Shown here: one piece after another, positions 1 to 7,532 of the stretch
How the letters are laid out: each line of letters starts with the position of its first letter
How positions within the stretch are numbered: the stretch's first letter is position 1
From: an uncultured Flavobacteriales bacterium
Lineage (GTDB): Bacteria; Bacteroidota; Bacteroidia; Flavobacteriales; Crocinitomicaceae
Length of the DNA stretch: 15,960 nt
Reading direction: 5' to 3'
Assembly: GCA_946479985.1 (NCBI GenBank)
Contig: CAMLIF010000092.1
Coordinates: forward strand, 1-15,960
Made by a program: the position numbers and the translations under genes
Notes under the pieces: generated by a model
Database searches by the model: none
What the model saw: the letters and a program-made list of their open reading frames with translations, nothing else
What the model was told of the DNA's origin: nothing

Positions 1-1
1 G

Positions 2-1732
2 GTTTTGAAAGAGTTAAACTCTAAAATGACTGCTGAAGAACGTGCTAAGAAAATCAAGGAAATTGCTGATATTTTGGTGAAAGACGCAACGAATGGTACA
101 AACTATGAAGCGTTTGTTCGTGATTTCTACGACGGTAACGAGTTTTACCTGTTTGTAAAAGAAACTTACAAAGACGTTCGTTTGGTTGGAACACCTCCTC
201 AATCTGCAGGAAAATACGGTGGCGATACCGACAACTGGATGTGGCCGCGTCACACTGCAGATTTCTCTATGTTCCGTATTTATGCCGGAACAGACAACAA
301 ACCTGCTGAAGCATCAGATGCAAACGTTCCGTTGAAACCAAAAAATTCTTTGACTATTTCATTGAAAGGTGTTGCAGAAAACGATTATGCAATGATCATG
401 GGATTCCCTGGTCGTACAAACCGTTACCTGACTTCTTACGGAGTGAAACAGGCTATCGATATTGAGCAGCCGAAAATTGTTGATGTTCGTGCCAAGAAAT
501 TGGAGATCATGAAAAAGTACATGGATAAAGACGTTGCTGTGCGATTGAATTATTCATCTAAATACGCCCAGGTTGCAAACTACTGGAAATACTTTATTGG
601 TCAGTCTTCTCAATTGAAGAACAACAATGTGGAAGCTAAGAAAAAAGCAATCGAGGACAACTTCCTAAAATTTGTAGCCGGAAAAGCAGAGTACGACAAT
701 GTATTGGCAGATATTGAATCGGCTTTCAATGCAACAAATTCAATCATCTACATCAAAACGTACCAAAGCGAATTTGTTCGCCAGGTGGATGTAAATGCCA
801 TGGTTGCTACTTACAAAGCGGCAATGGATGCACTTGCAACAGGAAACAAGGCTCGCTACGACGAGTTGAAGAAAGCAGCAGATGCACAGGCAAAAGCAAT
901 GTATTCTGAGCGCGATATGCGTATTGAACTGGAAACTGTTGAAGAAGTATTGAAAATGTACATCAAAGACGTTCCATTGGCTCAGCGCAAAGGAATTGCA
1001 GCTTCATTAACCGCAGAAAGTGTTGGTGCATTCATGGCGCGTGTGAAGAAATACTCTGTATTTACAAGTGAAGCAAAATACAACGAGTTCATCAATAGTT
1101 ACTCAGATGAGAAATTACAGCAGGATCCGTTGTTTATTTTGATCAAAGATTTGGATGATGCATACATTGCAGCAGCTACATCGAAAGAGATCAAAGCTGC
1201 CAATGAAAAATTGCAGCGTGCAAACCGTTTGTTCGTCAAAGGAGTTCGTGAAATGGAACCGAAGAAAATCTTTGCTCCGAATGCAAACTCAACTATGCGT
1301 TTAACATACGGAAACGTACTTCCTTACACAACGAATCAAGGGAAACCAATGGGTTACTTAACAGATTTCGAAGGAGTAATAGCAAAAGAAGATGCTTCAA
1401 ACCCGGAATTCATGTTAGATCCGATTATGAAAGCAACTTACCTGAAAAAAGATTTCGGTCAGTACGCAGATAAGAAATCAGGAAAACTTCCTGTAAACTT
1501 CTTAACGAACAACGATATCACAGGAGGAAACTCAGGTTCACCGGTAATGAACGCAAACGGTGAATTGATTGGTACAGCATTCGACGGAAACTGGGAAGCA
1601 ATGTCGGGCGATATCGCATTCGAACCAAATTTACAGCGTACAATTTCGTTAGATATCCGCTACACACTTTGGATTATTGACAAGTGCTACGGTGCAACAA
1701 ACCTGATCAATGAAATGAAATTGGTAAAATAA
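2..1732 (+). CDS. S46 family dipeptidyl-peptidase, DPP7-type (5' end outside window)
   Basis: This is a serine exopeptidase of family S46 (DPP7/DPP11), which removes dipeptides from oligopeptide N-termini in the periplasm or at the cell surface. The frame is open at the left edge, so the true start, the signal peptide and the catalytic His lie upstream. About 575 residues are visible of a usual 710-720. Counting from the TTG codon at position 5, the signature GGDTDNWMWPRHTADF, which I take to hold the catalytic Asp, is at 72-87. The nucleophile motif GGNSGSP has its Ser at residue 510 (bases 1532-1534). Eighteen residues after that Ser is a Gly (in AFDGNW). From family knowledge, Gly here marks DPP7-like enzymes preferring hydrophobic P1 residues, while Arg marks Asp/Glu-specific DPP11. 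The gene ends at TAA and is followed by a clear terminator, so it is the last gene of its transcript. Family assignment is very sure; the specificity subtype is an inference. Confidence 0.95.
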   Translation, partial: VLKELNSKMTAEERAKKIKEIADILVKDATNGTNYEAFVRDFYDGNEFYLFVKETYKDVRLVGTPPQSAGKYGGDTDNWMWPRHTADFSMFRIYAGTDNKPAEASDANVPLKPKNSLTISLKGVAENDYAMIMGFPGRTNRYLTSYGVKQAIDIEQPKIVDVRAKKLEIMKKYMDKDVAVRLNYSSKYAQVANYWKYFIGQSSQLKNNNVEAKKKAIEDNFLKFVAGKAEYDNVLADIESAFNATNSIIYIKTYQSEFVRQVDVNAMVATYKAAMDALATGNKARYDELKKAADAQAKAMYSERDMRIELETVEEVLKMYIKDVPLAQRKGIAASLTAESVGAFMARVKKYSVFTSEAKYNEFINSYSDEKLQQDPLFILIKDLDDAYIAAATSKEIKAANEKLQRANRLFVKGVREMEPKKIFAPNANSTMRLTYGNVLPYTTNQGKPMGYLTDFEGVIAKEDASNPEFMLDPIMKATYLKKDFGQYADKKSGKLPVNFLTNNDITGGNSGSPVMNANGELIGTAFDGNWEAMSGDIAFEPNLQRTISLDIRYTLWIIDKCYGATNLINEMKLVK

Positions 1733-1750
1733 TTATTCCAAATAATAGAG

Positions 1751-1784
1751 AAAAGGCATCTGAGAAATCAGGTGCCTTTTTTTT
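1751..1784 (+). terminator. Rho-independent terminator of the S46 peptidase gene
   Basis: A 13-bp stem pairs 1751-1763 with 1768-1780, with one G-T wobble and a GAAA loop. It is followed by an unbroken T run to 1784, 19 nt after the stop codon. Confidence 0.93.
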
Positions 1785-1806
1785 GTTTACTGGAAAATAG
1801 TTTTAT

Positions 1807-1917
1807 CTACCTGGGTAAAAGGTGGATAATCTTGCACTTATCCCCGTGCAACGGAAGAAGAGCAATTCCAACGACTGTTCCTGCTGTCAATTTCATATCA
1901 AAACTTTGATGTTTCAT
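1807..1917. other. Structured spacer with overlapping inverted repeats
   Basis: This stretch lies between the peptidase terminator and the next promoter. It contains TACC/GGTA (1808-1817), GGATAA/TTATCC (1824-1829 with 1838-1843), TTGCAC/GTGCAA (1832-1837 with 1846-1851) and the palindrome ATCAAAACTTTGAT (1897-1910). The second and third pairs overlap, so only one can form at a time. A 36-codon open frame runs on the minus strand from ATG 1917 to TAG 1807, with a short hydrophobic stretch. I see no promoter or homologue for it, and it may be chance. No function is assigned. Confidence 0.3.
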
Positions 1918-1972
1918 GAGTTACTAAATCAGTTTAGCTGGCACAGGTTTTTTATCAATTGCTTTCGAATAC

Positions 1973-1980
1973 TATCTTTG
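1973..1980 (+). promoter_or_regulatory. Bacteroidota-type -7 promoter element (TATCTTTG)
   Basis: TATCTTTG fits the TAnnTTTG consensus of the Bacteroidota primary sigma factor. It sits 17 nt before the ATG at 1998, giving a leader of roughly 10-12 nt. A T-rich run at 1948-1953 is at about the right distance for the -33 region, but no clean TTG is present. The element overlaps any upstream in-frame start, such as the TTG at 1959, which supports the ATG at 1998. Confidence 0.55.
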
Positions 1981-1997
1981 CACAAAATTTACTACGC

Positions 1998-4085
1998 ATG
2001 AAATACCTTACGCTTTTAGCTGCTGCTTTACTATTTTCTCAAACTGCGCTTTCTCAGATGGCCGGTTGGAGCCATGTTGATCCAATTTTAATACAGGAAC
2101 ATTCAGGAACAACAGTCCTCAACTATCAGCTTCCGATTATAGTGAATACCGCCGACGATGTACTTGCAGGTGAAATGAATGCAGCAGGAGACGATATCCG
2201 CTTTACTTCGCAGTGTAATGGTGGGGTAGAATTCAATTACTGGATAGAAAGCGGAATGAATACATCCGCAACAAGAATTTGGGTTAAGATCGATACTTTA
2301 ACGGCCTCTTCATACAGAACTATTTATATGCATTGGGGAAATACCGCTGCAACCGGGACTTCAGCCATAAACGGAACTTTTTTCGGCCCGCATTCTGCAA
2401 CTGATTCTGTTTCTGGTGGTGCTGTGGGTGGCGTAACCGACTCACAGCGTGGAATTCGCTTTGCAGCAAACGAAGATTTGTTGGTTACTGCATTCGGAAA
2501 GAATGAACCGAACGGATCAACACGTTATATTACTCTTTTTGATGTGGCTACACAAGGAATTCTGAGACAACAGCAGATTTCCGGTCCGGCTGCGCAGTAT
2601 ACCTACACAGATATGGCTTCACCCATTTGGTTAACGCAGGGAACTCAGTATATTTTAGAAATGCATCAGAGCTCAACAGACGGTTATTATTATGGACCTT
2701 CAACGTCGCAAATAGGGCAGCATTTAACTTACCTCGATATGCGTTATTGCAATGGCTGTGACCAGAATACGTTTCCTACAAATTATCTGAACTCCATTCA
2801 CTACGGGTATCCTGATATGTGGTATTACTCCAAAACCAATGTTACTCCGGCACCAACATATTCTATGAATGCGTATGAACTGGCTCCGCTTTCCGATTCG
2901 ATCTATGTTTGTTTGAACGACAGCGTAACGTTGAATATGAATATTCAAGGCGGACAGTCACCATTTGTATTTTCATGGACTAATACCGCAATTACAGATC
3001 CAGCAATTCAGTCGCCGGAGGTTTTCCCTTCATCCGATATGACGTATTATCTGACATCAACAGATGCTTGCGGAGTTGTACGAAATGATTCTATCTACGT
3101 GGAAGTGAAAGCTCTTCCCGTATTCAACATCGATATGTCTAATGCCTTGATTTGTAACGGGGAATTGTCTGAACTGACGGTTGACGCAGATTATGATTAT
3201 TCCTGGAGTACCGGTGAAACAAATGATACCATTATAGTTAGTCCAAGTGCAACAACTACTTATACCGTAACTGCAGCAGATGAGTTTATGTGCCTCACAA
3301 CTTCTTCGATAGTGGTAGAGGTGAATGTTCCGTTAACTGCTACGTACAATGTTGCTATCTGTGCAAATGAAACTTACGAGGTAGGAAATCATGTCTATTC
3401 GAATGCCGGAACATACATTGATACATTGGCCGGAGTTACTTCCTGCGATAGTATTGTTACAAATATCATTACTGTTAATCCGCTTCCAACGGCAACACAC
3501 ACCGTTTCTATTTGTTTTGGAACGTCGCTTCAGGTTGGAAATAGTTCATATTCAGTAGCCGGAACGTATGTAGACACATTATCAGGTTTTACAACGTGCG
3601 ACAGCATAATAACAACAGTGTTGACCGTTCAGGATGATATTGATGCCGAAATTCAGCAGATCGGGACGTTTCTGGTTGCAGATTTTGGTGCCGATGGTTA
3701 TCAGTGGATTGATTGTACTACGAATCAGCCAATTTCCGGGGAAAACACTTCCAGCATGGAAATTACTGCAAACGGAAATTATGCTTGTGTTTTAACAGTC
3801 AATGGTTGTGATAAACAAAGTAATTGTTTGCTCATTGATGACCTTTCACTCGCTGAAGAATCAAATCTTTCCGGAATTTCCATTTACCCGAATCCGGCAA
3901 ACGGAGTAGTAAACATTTACAGCGGAATTAACCAGGAGGTTACCATTCTGGATGCCAATGCAAGAGAACTGAAAACAATCGAATTGAACATGAACGAAAC
4001 CAAATCAATTTCGATCACGGAACTTTCCAGCGGTGTTTATTTTATCAGACATGGGAAATTTGTTTCGCGTTTAGTTGTACAATAA
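1998..4085 (+). CDS. Secreted modular surface protein with DUF2341-like domain, Ig/PKD-like repeats and T9SS sorting domain
   Basis: This 695-residue protein is predicted to be exported by Sec and passed over the outer membrane by T9SS. Residues 1-20 form a signal peptide ending ALSQ. Residues 26-117 resemble DUF2341, with the run DDIRF, then YWIE, IWVKID and TIYMHWGN. Residues 146-275 look like a beta-sandwich of the DUF4082 type, with a CNGC pair. Ig/PKD-like segments follow, each with a Cys near its start. Two 50-residue tandem modules lie at 445-494 and 495-544. Residues 623-695 form a type A sorting domain: ISIYPNPANG, then SISITELSSGVYFIR, ending SRLVVQ. I see no catalytic motif, so an adhesive, binding or structural role is likely but unproven. 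The start at 1998 is chosen because the signal peptide begins there and the promoter lies just upstream. The gene appears monocistronic, with no strong terminator beyond the downstream hairpin. Confidence 0.9.
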   Translation: MKYLTLLAAALLFSQTALSQMAGWSHVDPILIQEHSGTTVLNYQLPIIVNTADDVLAGEMNAAGDDIRFTSQCNGGVEFNYWIESGMNTSATRIWVKIDTLTASSYRTIYMHWGNTAATGTSAINGTFFGPHSATDSVSGGAVGGVTDSQRGIRFAANEDLLVTAFGKNEPNGSTRYITLFDVATQGILRQQQISGPAAQYTYTDMASPIWLTQGTQYILEMHQSSTDGYYYGPSTSQIGQHLTYLDMRYCNGCDQNTFPTNYLNSIHYGYPDMWYYSKTNVTPAPTYSMNAYELAPLSDSIYVCLNDSVTLNMNIQGGQSPFVFSWTNTAITDPAIQSPEVFPSSDMTYYLTSTDACGVVRNDSIYVEVKALPVFNIDMSNALICNGELSELTVDADYDYSWSTGETNDTIIVSPSATTTYTVTAADEFMCLTTSSIVVEVNVPLTATYNVAICANETYEVGNHVYSNAGTYIDTLAGVTSCDSIVTNIITVNPLPTATHTVSICFGTSLQVGNSSYSVAGTYVDTLSGFTTCDSIITTVLTVQDDIDAEIQQIGTFLVADFGADGYQWIDCTTNQPISGENTSSMEITANGNYACVLTVNGCDKQSNCLLIDDLSLAEESNLSGISIYPNPANGVVNIYSGINQEVTILDANARELKTIELNMNETKSISITELSSGVYFIRHGKFVSRLVVQ
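3330..3629 (+). repeat. Two tandem 150-bp (50-residue) coding modules
   Basis: The two copies (3330-3479 and 3480-3629) share the pattern IC, then VGN, YS, AGTY, DTL, CDSI and T.LTV or T.ITV. Each has two Cys about 30 residues apart, plausibly a disulfide within each module. The DNA has diverged clearly, so the duplication is old or under loose selection. Confidence 0.85.
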
Positions 4086-4240
4086 TAAGTGGCAGCCTAG
4101 GACTTGCAGGTTGCTGAGCGGAGTCGAAGTAATCCTGCGCTCTATATCTTGTGCCGCCGCGGCTGAAAGTAATCCTACCCGACAATTGTTAGCGCGAGCA
4201 CCTGTCCCGATCCTTCGGGATTTGCTCGTGCTATTTCAAA
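4086..4240. repeat. REP-like intergenic element with a 42-nt hairpin
   Basis: The hairpin at 4191-4232 has outer arms AGCGCGAGCA and TGCTCGTGCT (one G-T wobble) and inner arms TCCCGA/TCGGGA around a TCCT loop. Upstream, the 10-mer AAGTAATCCT occurs at 4127-4136 and 4167-4176, and a TGAGCGGAGTCGAAG block lies at 4115-4129. The region is more G+C-rich than its surroundings. From general familiarity, TGAGCGGAGTCGAA-type strings recur in spacers of many genomes, so a dispersed repeat is the best guess. No long T tail follows, so any terminator role is secondary. The frame that can be read through it (4075-4278) overlaps the end of the surface protein gene and has no protein-like features. Confidence 0.5.
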
Positions 4241-4318
4241 TTTTCCGCAACTCCTTACGAATAATAACCAGGTCATAACCTATAAGAAAAACGGCTAATA
4301 ATCTCCGGGGTGAATCTC

Positions 4319-4326
4319 TAGTTTTG
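4319..4326 (+). promoter_or_regulatory. Candidate -7 element (TAGTTTTG) for the lipoprotein gene
   Basis: TAGTTTTG matches TAnnTTTG and ends 19 nt before the ATG at 4346. No TTG is seen 17-23 nt upstream, so support comes from the -7 box and its position only. Confidence 0.4.
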
Positions 4327-4345
4327 ATCAACTAAAGATTTAACG

Positions 4346-4969
4346 ATGCATAAAATTTTCTATCCTTTAACCTTTCTGGCACTTTCAGCAAGTTGTTCAG
4401 ATAAAACGCAAATATCTGATAATGTTGATATTAAAAATGCCGAAGTCCAAAATGAACTTAAAAATGAACGCGAATTCGTAGTAGGGAATTTCCGCGACTC
4501 TAAAATCAAAGACACTGTTTTTGTGGAATTGATTGATTCGAAAACGTTGAAATATGTTCCGTCAAAACTTGATACTGATTGGGAGACTAACTTGGAAATG
4601 CTTGTAAAGAGAGACACAAAACTCACGTTTTCAATTAATGGAAAATCTTATTTGATTTCTGATTATGAACAGTCTGTTGGTGCCTCATTACTTGAGAATC
4701 TGGGAGATCTGAATGGAGATGGCCTTGACGAGATTGGTTTTGTTGAGTATTCAGTGGATTTTTCAACGTTGAATTCCTACTATATCTACCATTTTTCGAA
4801 TGGAACACTAACTGAAGCATTGAGTTTTGGAATTCGCGATGAGATGCTGGAAGAAAAGGAACCATTTGTAACGAAAATTGATAATAAAACCATTTCCTGT
4901 AGAATTTATGATTCTGAATTGGAAAATGAACGTGGCTATAAAGAATATAAATTTGCTTTAGCGAAGTAG
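4346..4969 (+). CDS. Putative lipoprotein with FG-GAP-like repeats
   Basis: This 207-residue predicted lipoprotein has unknown function. The N-terminus is a short hydrophobic leader ending LSAS followed by Cys17, then Ser-Asp. This is a relaxed lipobox of the kind common in Bacteroidota, so the mature protein is probably anchored in the envelope. Two segments look like FG-GAP or VCBS-type beta-propeller blades. Residues 46-60 (VVGNFRDSKIKDTVF) follow the GDFxGDxxxDTxxV pattern but have lost acidic residues. Residues 119-130 (LGDLNGDGLDEI) keep the full DxNxDGxxE calcium-loop pattern. Only two blades are evident, too few for a closed propeller. A second lipoprotein gene follows after 48 bp on the same strand, possibly in the same transcript. 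Protein and localisation are fairly sure; the role is unknown. Confidence 0.8.
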   Translation: MHKIFYPLTFLALSASCSDKTQISDNVDIKNAEVQNELKNEREFVVGNFRDSKIKDTVFVELIDSKTLKYVPSKLDTDWETNLEMLVKRDTKLTFSINGKSYLISDYEQSVGASLLENLGDLNGDGLDEIGFVEYSVDFSTLNSYYIYHFSNGTLTEALSFGIRDEMLEEKEPFVTKIDNKTISCRIYDSELENERGYKEYKFALAK

Positions 4970-5017
4970 TAGTTATAATGGACACATTGTGAGCTGATAT
5001 ACTTAAATAATATATTC

Positions 5018-5473
5018 ATGGATTTCGCAAAGTTGCTGATTTTAGTTTCTGTATCTATTCTTACATCTTGTATGCAAAAGGTCAGGGAAACCAATAGTGT
5101 TGGAAAGAATTCCGAACAAGAAGAAAGAGATACAAACACTTATTTTCAAATGATTCCAAATTGTTGCTCGTTGAATCAATTCGAGGAATCTGATAAATCA
5201 CCTGGAGCAGTTGCCTTGAGAAAAGTTGCTCAAATCACTGAAATTAAGAGGTTTGCAGAAGAGAACACACAAGAGATCAGATACTTGGTTTCGGAAGAAA
5301 AGATCGGAGATCAACTTTGTGTGAGAGTTCAGATTGGACTGGAAAAAGAAACACATTTCAGTAATCGCTTTTTGTTTTATGTAAACGCACGTTCTCAGAA
5401 AATTCAAATATGGGATCCAATAAGCAATTCTATTGTGTCAGTTGAAAACTGGAGAAAAGCACGTTCTAAGTGA
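5018..5473 (+). CDS. Small putative lipoprotein, unknown function
   Basis: This 151-residue protein has a hydrophobic leader ending in the lipobox LTSC (Cys18), so it is predicted to be lipid-anchored in the envelope. After a polar, Glu/Asn-rich linker to about residue 45, there is an apparent globular region with a C-terminal strand pattern: RYLVSEE, then CVRVQIG, FLFYVNARSQKIQIWD and a final VENWRK. An FxVNAxxxxIxxxD segment ending in a WR motif is one I have seen in other small Bacteroidota proteins of unknown function. Cys48 and Cys49 are adjacent and unusual for an exported protein. The gene sits 48 bp after the FG-GAP lipoprotein gene and 2 bp before a terminator stem, so it closes this plus-strand unit. 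I assign no function. Confidence 0.72.
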   Translation: MDFAKLLILVSVSILTSCMQKVRETNSVGKNSEQEERDTNTYFQMIPNCCSLNQFEESDKSPGAVALRKVAQITEIKRFAEENTQEIRYLVSEEKIGDQLCVRVQIGLEKETHFSNRFLFYVNARSQKIQIWDPISNSIVSVENWRKARSK

Positions 5474-5474
5474 A

Positions 5475-5506
5475 AAATCCCGCTTCGGCATTCCAAAGCG
5501 GGATTT
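5475..5506. terminator. Bidirectional terminator between convergent lipoprotein and gcvT genes
   Basis: A perfect 11-bp stem pairs AAATCCCGCTT (5475-5485) with AAGCGGGATTT (5496-5506) around a 10-nt loop. On the minus strand the stem is followed by TTTTT, which suits gcvT. The plus-strand tail is weaker (TTT then AATATTAT). Confidence 0.85.
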
Positions 5507-5565
5507 AATATTATAGATCAGACGGTGACTATGTCAGCAACGGCTGAAAGTTACAGTCTTAATTA

Positions 5566-6651
5566 TCAGTCTTTCTTGTAAAAAGGAAACTTCACAACCT
5601 TCGCCTTAACTCCTTTGTCTCTGATCTCAATAAAGATTTCAGAATCAACTGCCGCATGATCAACGTTAACGTAAGCCATACCAATAGCTTTCTTCACTGT
5701 TGGGCCTTGCGTTCCGGAAGTTACCTTTCCAATTTCTTTTCCGTCGACATCAAGTACTTTATAGTCATGACGCGGAATTCCACGGTCGATCATTTCAAAA
5801 CCAACCAGTTTACGCGATACACCGTTTTCTTTTTGCTCCTTCAATTTGTCGGAATCAACAAAATCTTTGGTGAATTTAGTAATCCATCCCAAACCTGCTT
5901 CAATAGGAGATGTAGTATCGTCAATATCGTTTCCGTAAAGACAGAATCCCATTTCCAGACGTAAAGTATCTCTGGCCGCCAAACCGATCGGAGCAATTCC
6001 GTAAGGAGCACCGGCTTCAAACACTTTATCCCAAACTTGTTTTACGTCTTCGTTTTTCACGTAGATCTCAAAACCTCCTGAGCCTGTATAACCTGTTGCA
6101 GAAATAATAACGTAGTCAACTCCTGCGAACGGACCAACTTCAAAATGGTAATATTTAATATCTGAAAGATTGATTGAAGTCAAAGACTGCATTGCTTCAA
6201 TTGCTTTCGGGCCTTGAATCGCAAGTAAAGAATAATCTTCCGAAATGTTTTTCATTTCTACATTCTTCTTGTTGTGAGAAGAAATCCAGTTCCAGTCTTT
6301 TTCAATATTGGAAGCATTTACCACCAATAAGTATTGCTCTTCTTTAATTCTGTAAATGATCAAATCATCAACAATACCGCCTTTTCCATTTGGCATACAA
6401 GAATATTGTGCTCTTCCGATTGTTAGCGTTGATGCATCGTTTGTGGAAACTCGTTGAATCAGGTCAAGAGCATCAGGACCCGTCAATAAAAACTCACCCA
6501 TGTGAGAAACATCGAAAACTCCAACAGCATTCCTTACTGTTTCGTGTTCAACCGTAACTCCCGCGTACTGAACGGGCATGTTATAACCTGCAAAAGGAAC
6601 CATTTTGGCACCTAGACTTTCGTGAACCGATGTAAGAGCTGTGTTTTTCAT
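5566..6651 (-). CDS. gcvT: Aminomethyltransferase, glycine cleavage system T protein
   Basis: GcvT transfers the methylene group from aminomethylated H protein (GcvH) to tetrahydrofolate, releasing ammonia. It is a cytoplasmic step of glycine catabolism and one-carbon supply. The 361-residue length is normal. Conserved blocks are [12 protein letters not shown] (18-29), FDVSHMGE (46-53), [11 protein letters not shown] (91-101, with the catalytic Asp), VNASN (111-115), [11 protein letters not shown] (186-196) and [16 protein letters not shown] (227-242). The Glu often found in the TGYTGE motif is Ser here (residue 191), which may be normal for the phylum. No gcvH or gcvP is visible nearby, so the system is not clustered here. 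The gene lies 53 bp downstream of the 6705-7373 gene with no terminator between. No clear promoter box was found in that gap, so read-through from upstream is possible. Confidence 0.97.
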   Translation of the reverse strand: MKNTALTSVHESLGAKMVPFAGYNMPVQYAGVTVEHETVRNAVGVFDVSHMGEFLLTGPDALDLIQRVSTNDASTLTIGRAQYSCMPNGKGGIVDDLIIYRIKEEQYLLVVNASNIEKDWNWISSHNKKNVEMKNISEDYSLLAIQGPKAIEAMQSLTSINLSDIKYYHFEVGPFAGVDYVIISATGYTGSGGFEIYVKNEDVKQVWDKVFEAGAPYGIAPIGLAARDTLRLEMGFCLYGNDIDDTTSPIEAGLGWITKFTKDFVDSDKLKEQKENGVSRKLVGFEMIDRGIPRHDYKVLDVDGKEIGKVTSGTQGPTVKKAIGMAYVNVDHAAVDSEIFIEIRDKGVKAKVVKFPFYKKD

Positions 6652-6704
6652 TTTTTTCTGTTTTAAGAACCGGAATTATCCCGGGAAATTTTTTGTAAAG
6701 CTAA

Positions 6705-7373
6705 TTAATTCAATTTATTTCCGTGTATAGGACAGTAATTGTAGTTGGATGGATATTTCTCACCTTCCTTCTCACATGTTTTGTCTTCGAACAAAGATGG
6801 AGCAGGTAAATTATAGTTAAACGATTCTTTCGCAATCGTAATTTTAAAATCAGTGTCTTTATACGGATCAATCATTGCGTTGTTCTGACCATCACGAATA
6901 TCAAAAAAGAAGAAATTCATTCCTGGTCCCATACTTCCGAACATTTGAGTCATTGCAGGTTTCAATGCCTGAGAAAGCTGAGCGAGTTCATCAGGCAGCT
7001 GGGTAGGAGAGAGCGGCTTATACTTTTTGTTATTATATTCCAGCGAAACCGAGTTCCTGATTTTAGATTCTGATTCCGAAACAAAAATTTGTTTATCAAC
7101 GTCCATTTTTCCGGAATAAACTATCATTAATGTATATCCGCCAATAAACGATTTTAGTAACTCAACACTTTCTTTATCGAAATCAGGATTGTTTTTAGTT
7201 GCAATATCCCAGTAATTGGAAGGCATCCAAATACTCATGGTGATCTGTCCGCCGTCTGATTCTGATTTAGTGAGGTCTTTCATGTATTCTGAAAAGTCAA
7301 TAGTTGATTTCGGGGTTTGTCCGAAGGCAATGCCTGCTAAAAGAATAGTGGAAAGAAGTAAAGTTGCTCGCAT
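6705..7373 (-). CDS. Secreted protein of unknown function with C-terminal Cys/His cluster
   Basis: This 222-residue protein starts with a signal peptide (MRATLLLSTILLAGIAFGQ) and is predicted to be periplasmic or extracellular. No lipobox is present. The middle contains a Met/Phe-rich patch around MTQMFGSMGPGMNFFFF. The C-terminus carries Cys200, Cys214 and His217 in the arrangement C-x13-CPIHG. That resembles half of a zinc ribbon, or a metal or disulfide site, and is unusual at the end of an exported protein. I do not recognise the family. The promoter box ends 13 nt before the start and a terminator for the upstream gene lies just beyond it, so this gene probably begins a new transcript that may continue into gcvT. 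Confidence 0.8.
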   Translation of the reverse strand: MRATLLLSTILLAGIAFGQTPKSTIDFSEYMKDLTKSESDGGQITMSIWMPSNYWDIATKNNPDFDKESVELLKSFIGGYTLMIVYSGKMDVDKQIFVSESESKIRNSVSLEYNNKKYKPLSPTQLPDELAQLSQALKPAMTQMFGSMGPGMNFFFFDIRDGQNNAMIDPYKDTDFKITIAKESFNYNLPAPSLFEDKTCEKEGEKYPSNYNYCPIHGNKLN

Positions 7374-7386
7374 GTTTTTTTTTCGT

Positions 7387-7394
7387 CAAAAATA
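7387..7394 (-). promoter_or_regulatory. -7 element (TATTTTTG) for the secreted-protein gene
   Basis: Read on the minus strand, TATTTTTG matches TAnnTTTG and lies 13 nt before the ATG at 7373, giving a very short leader. The upstream side is occupied by the terminator of the preceding gene. No good -33 TTG was found. Confidence 0.5.
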
Positions 7395-7400
7395 ACCTTT

Positions 7401-7434
7401 AAAAACAAAAAAATGCAGTCAGAAACTGCATTTT
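7401..7434 (-). terminator. Rho-independent terminator of the 7533-7922 gene
   Basis: A perfect 10-bp stem pairs AAAATGCAGT (7410-7419) with ACTGCATTTT (7425-7434) around a 5-nt loop. On the minus strand it runs into seven T then GTTTTT, so it is oriented for the gene ending at 7533. Confidence 0.9.
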
Positions 7435-7532
7435 AAATGAAACTGAACTCAACTAATAAATAGTATCCTTTTTGCACAGTTAATCGAGGTGAAGTATGCA
7501 GAAAGAAAAGTTGTTAAAAAAGCAATTCGCTA

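Noticed and set aside
1959..1997. Longer N-terminus of the surface protein starting at TTG 1959
   Set aside because: It would place coding sequence over the TATCTTTG promoter box and put 13 residues in front of a complete signal peptide.
4075..4278. 67-codon plus-strand frame after the surface protein gene
   Set aside because: It overlaps the end of the real gene, covers the REP-like hairpin, and has a low-complexity Arg/Leu-rich product without any domain feature.
4635..4985. 116-codon minus-strand frame opposite the FG-GAP-like lipoprotein
   Set aside because: The sense strand has a lipobox and a calcium-loop motif; the antisense product shows none, and no promoter points at it.
5541..5551. 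11-mer CGGCTGAAAGT shared with 4160-4170 in the REP-like region
   Set aside because: Many chance 11-mer matches are expected in 16 kb and the flanks do not match, so a second copy of the element is not supported.
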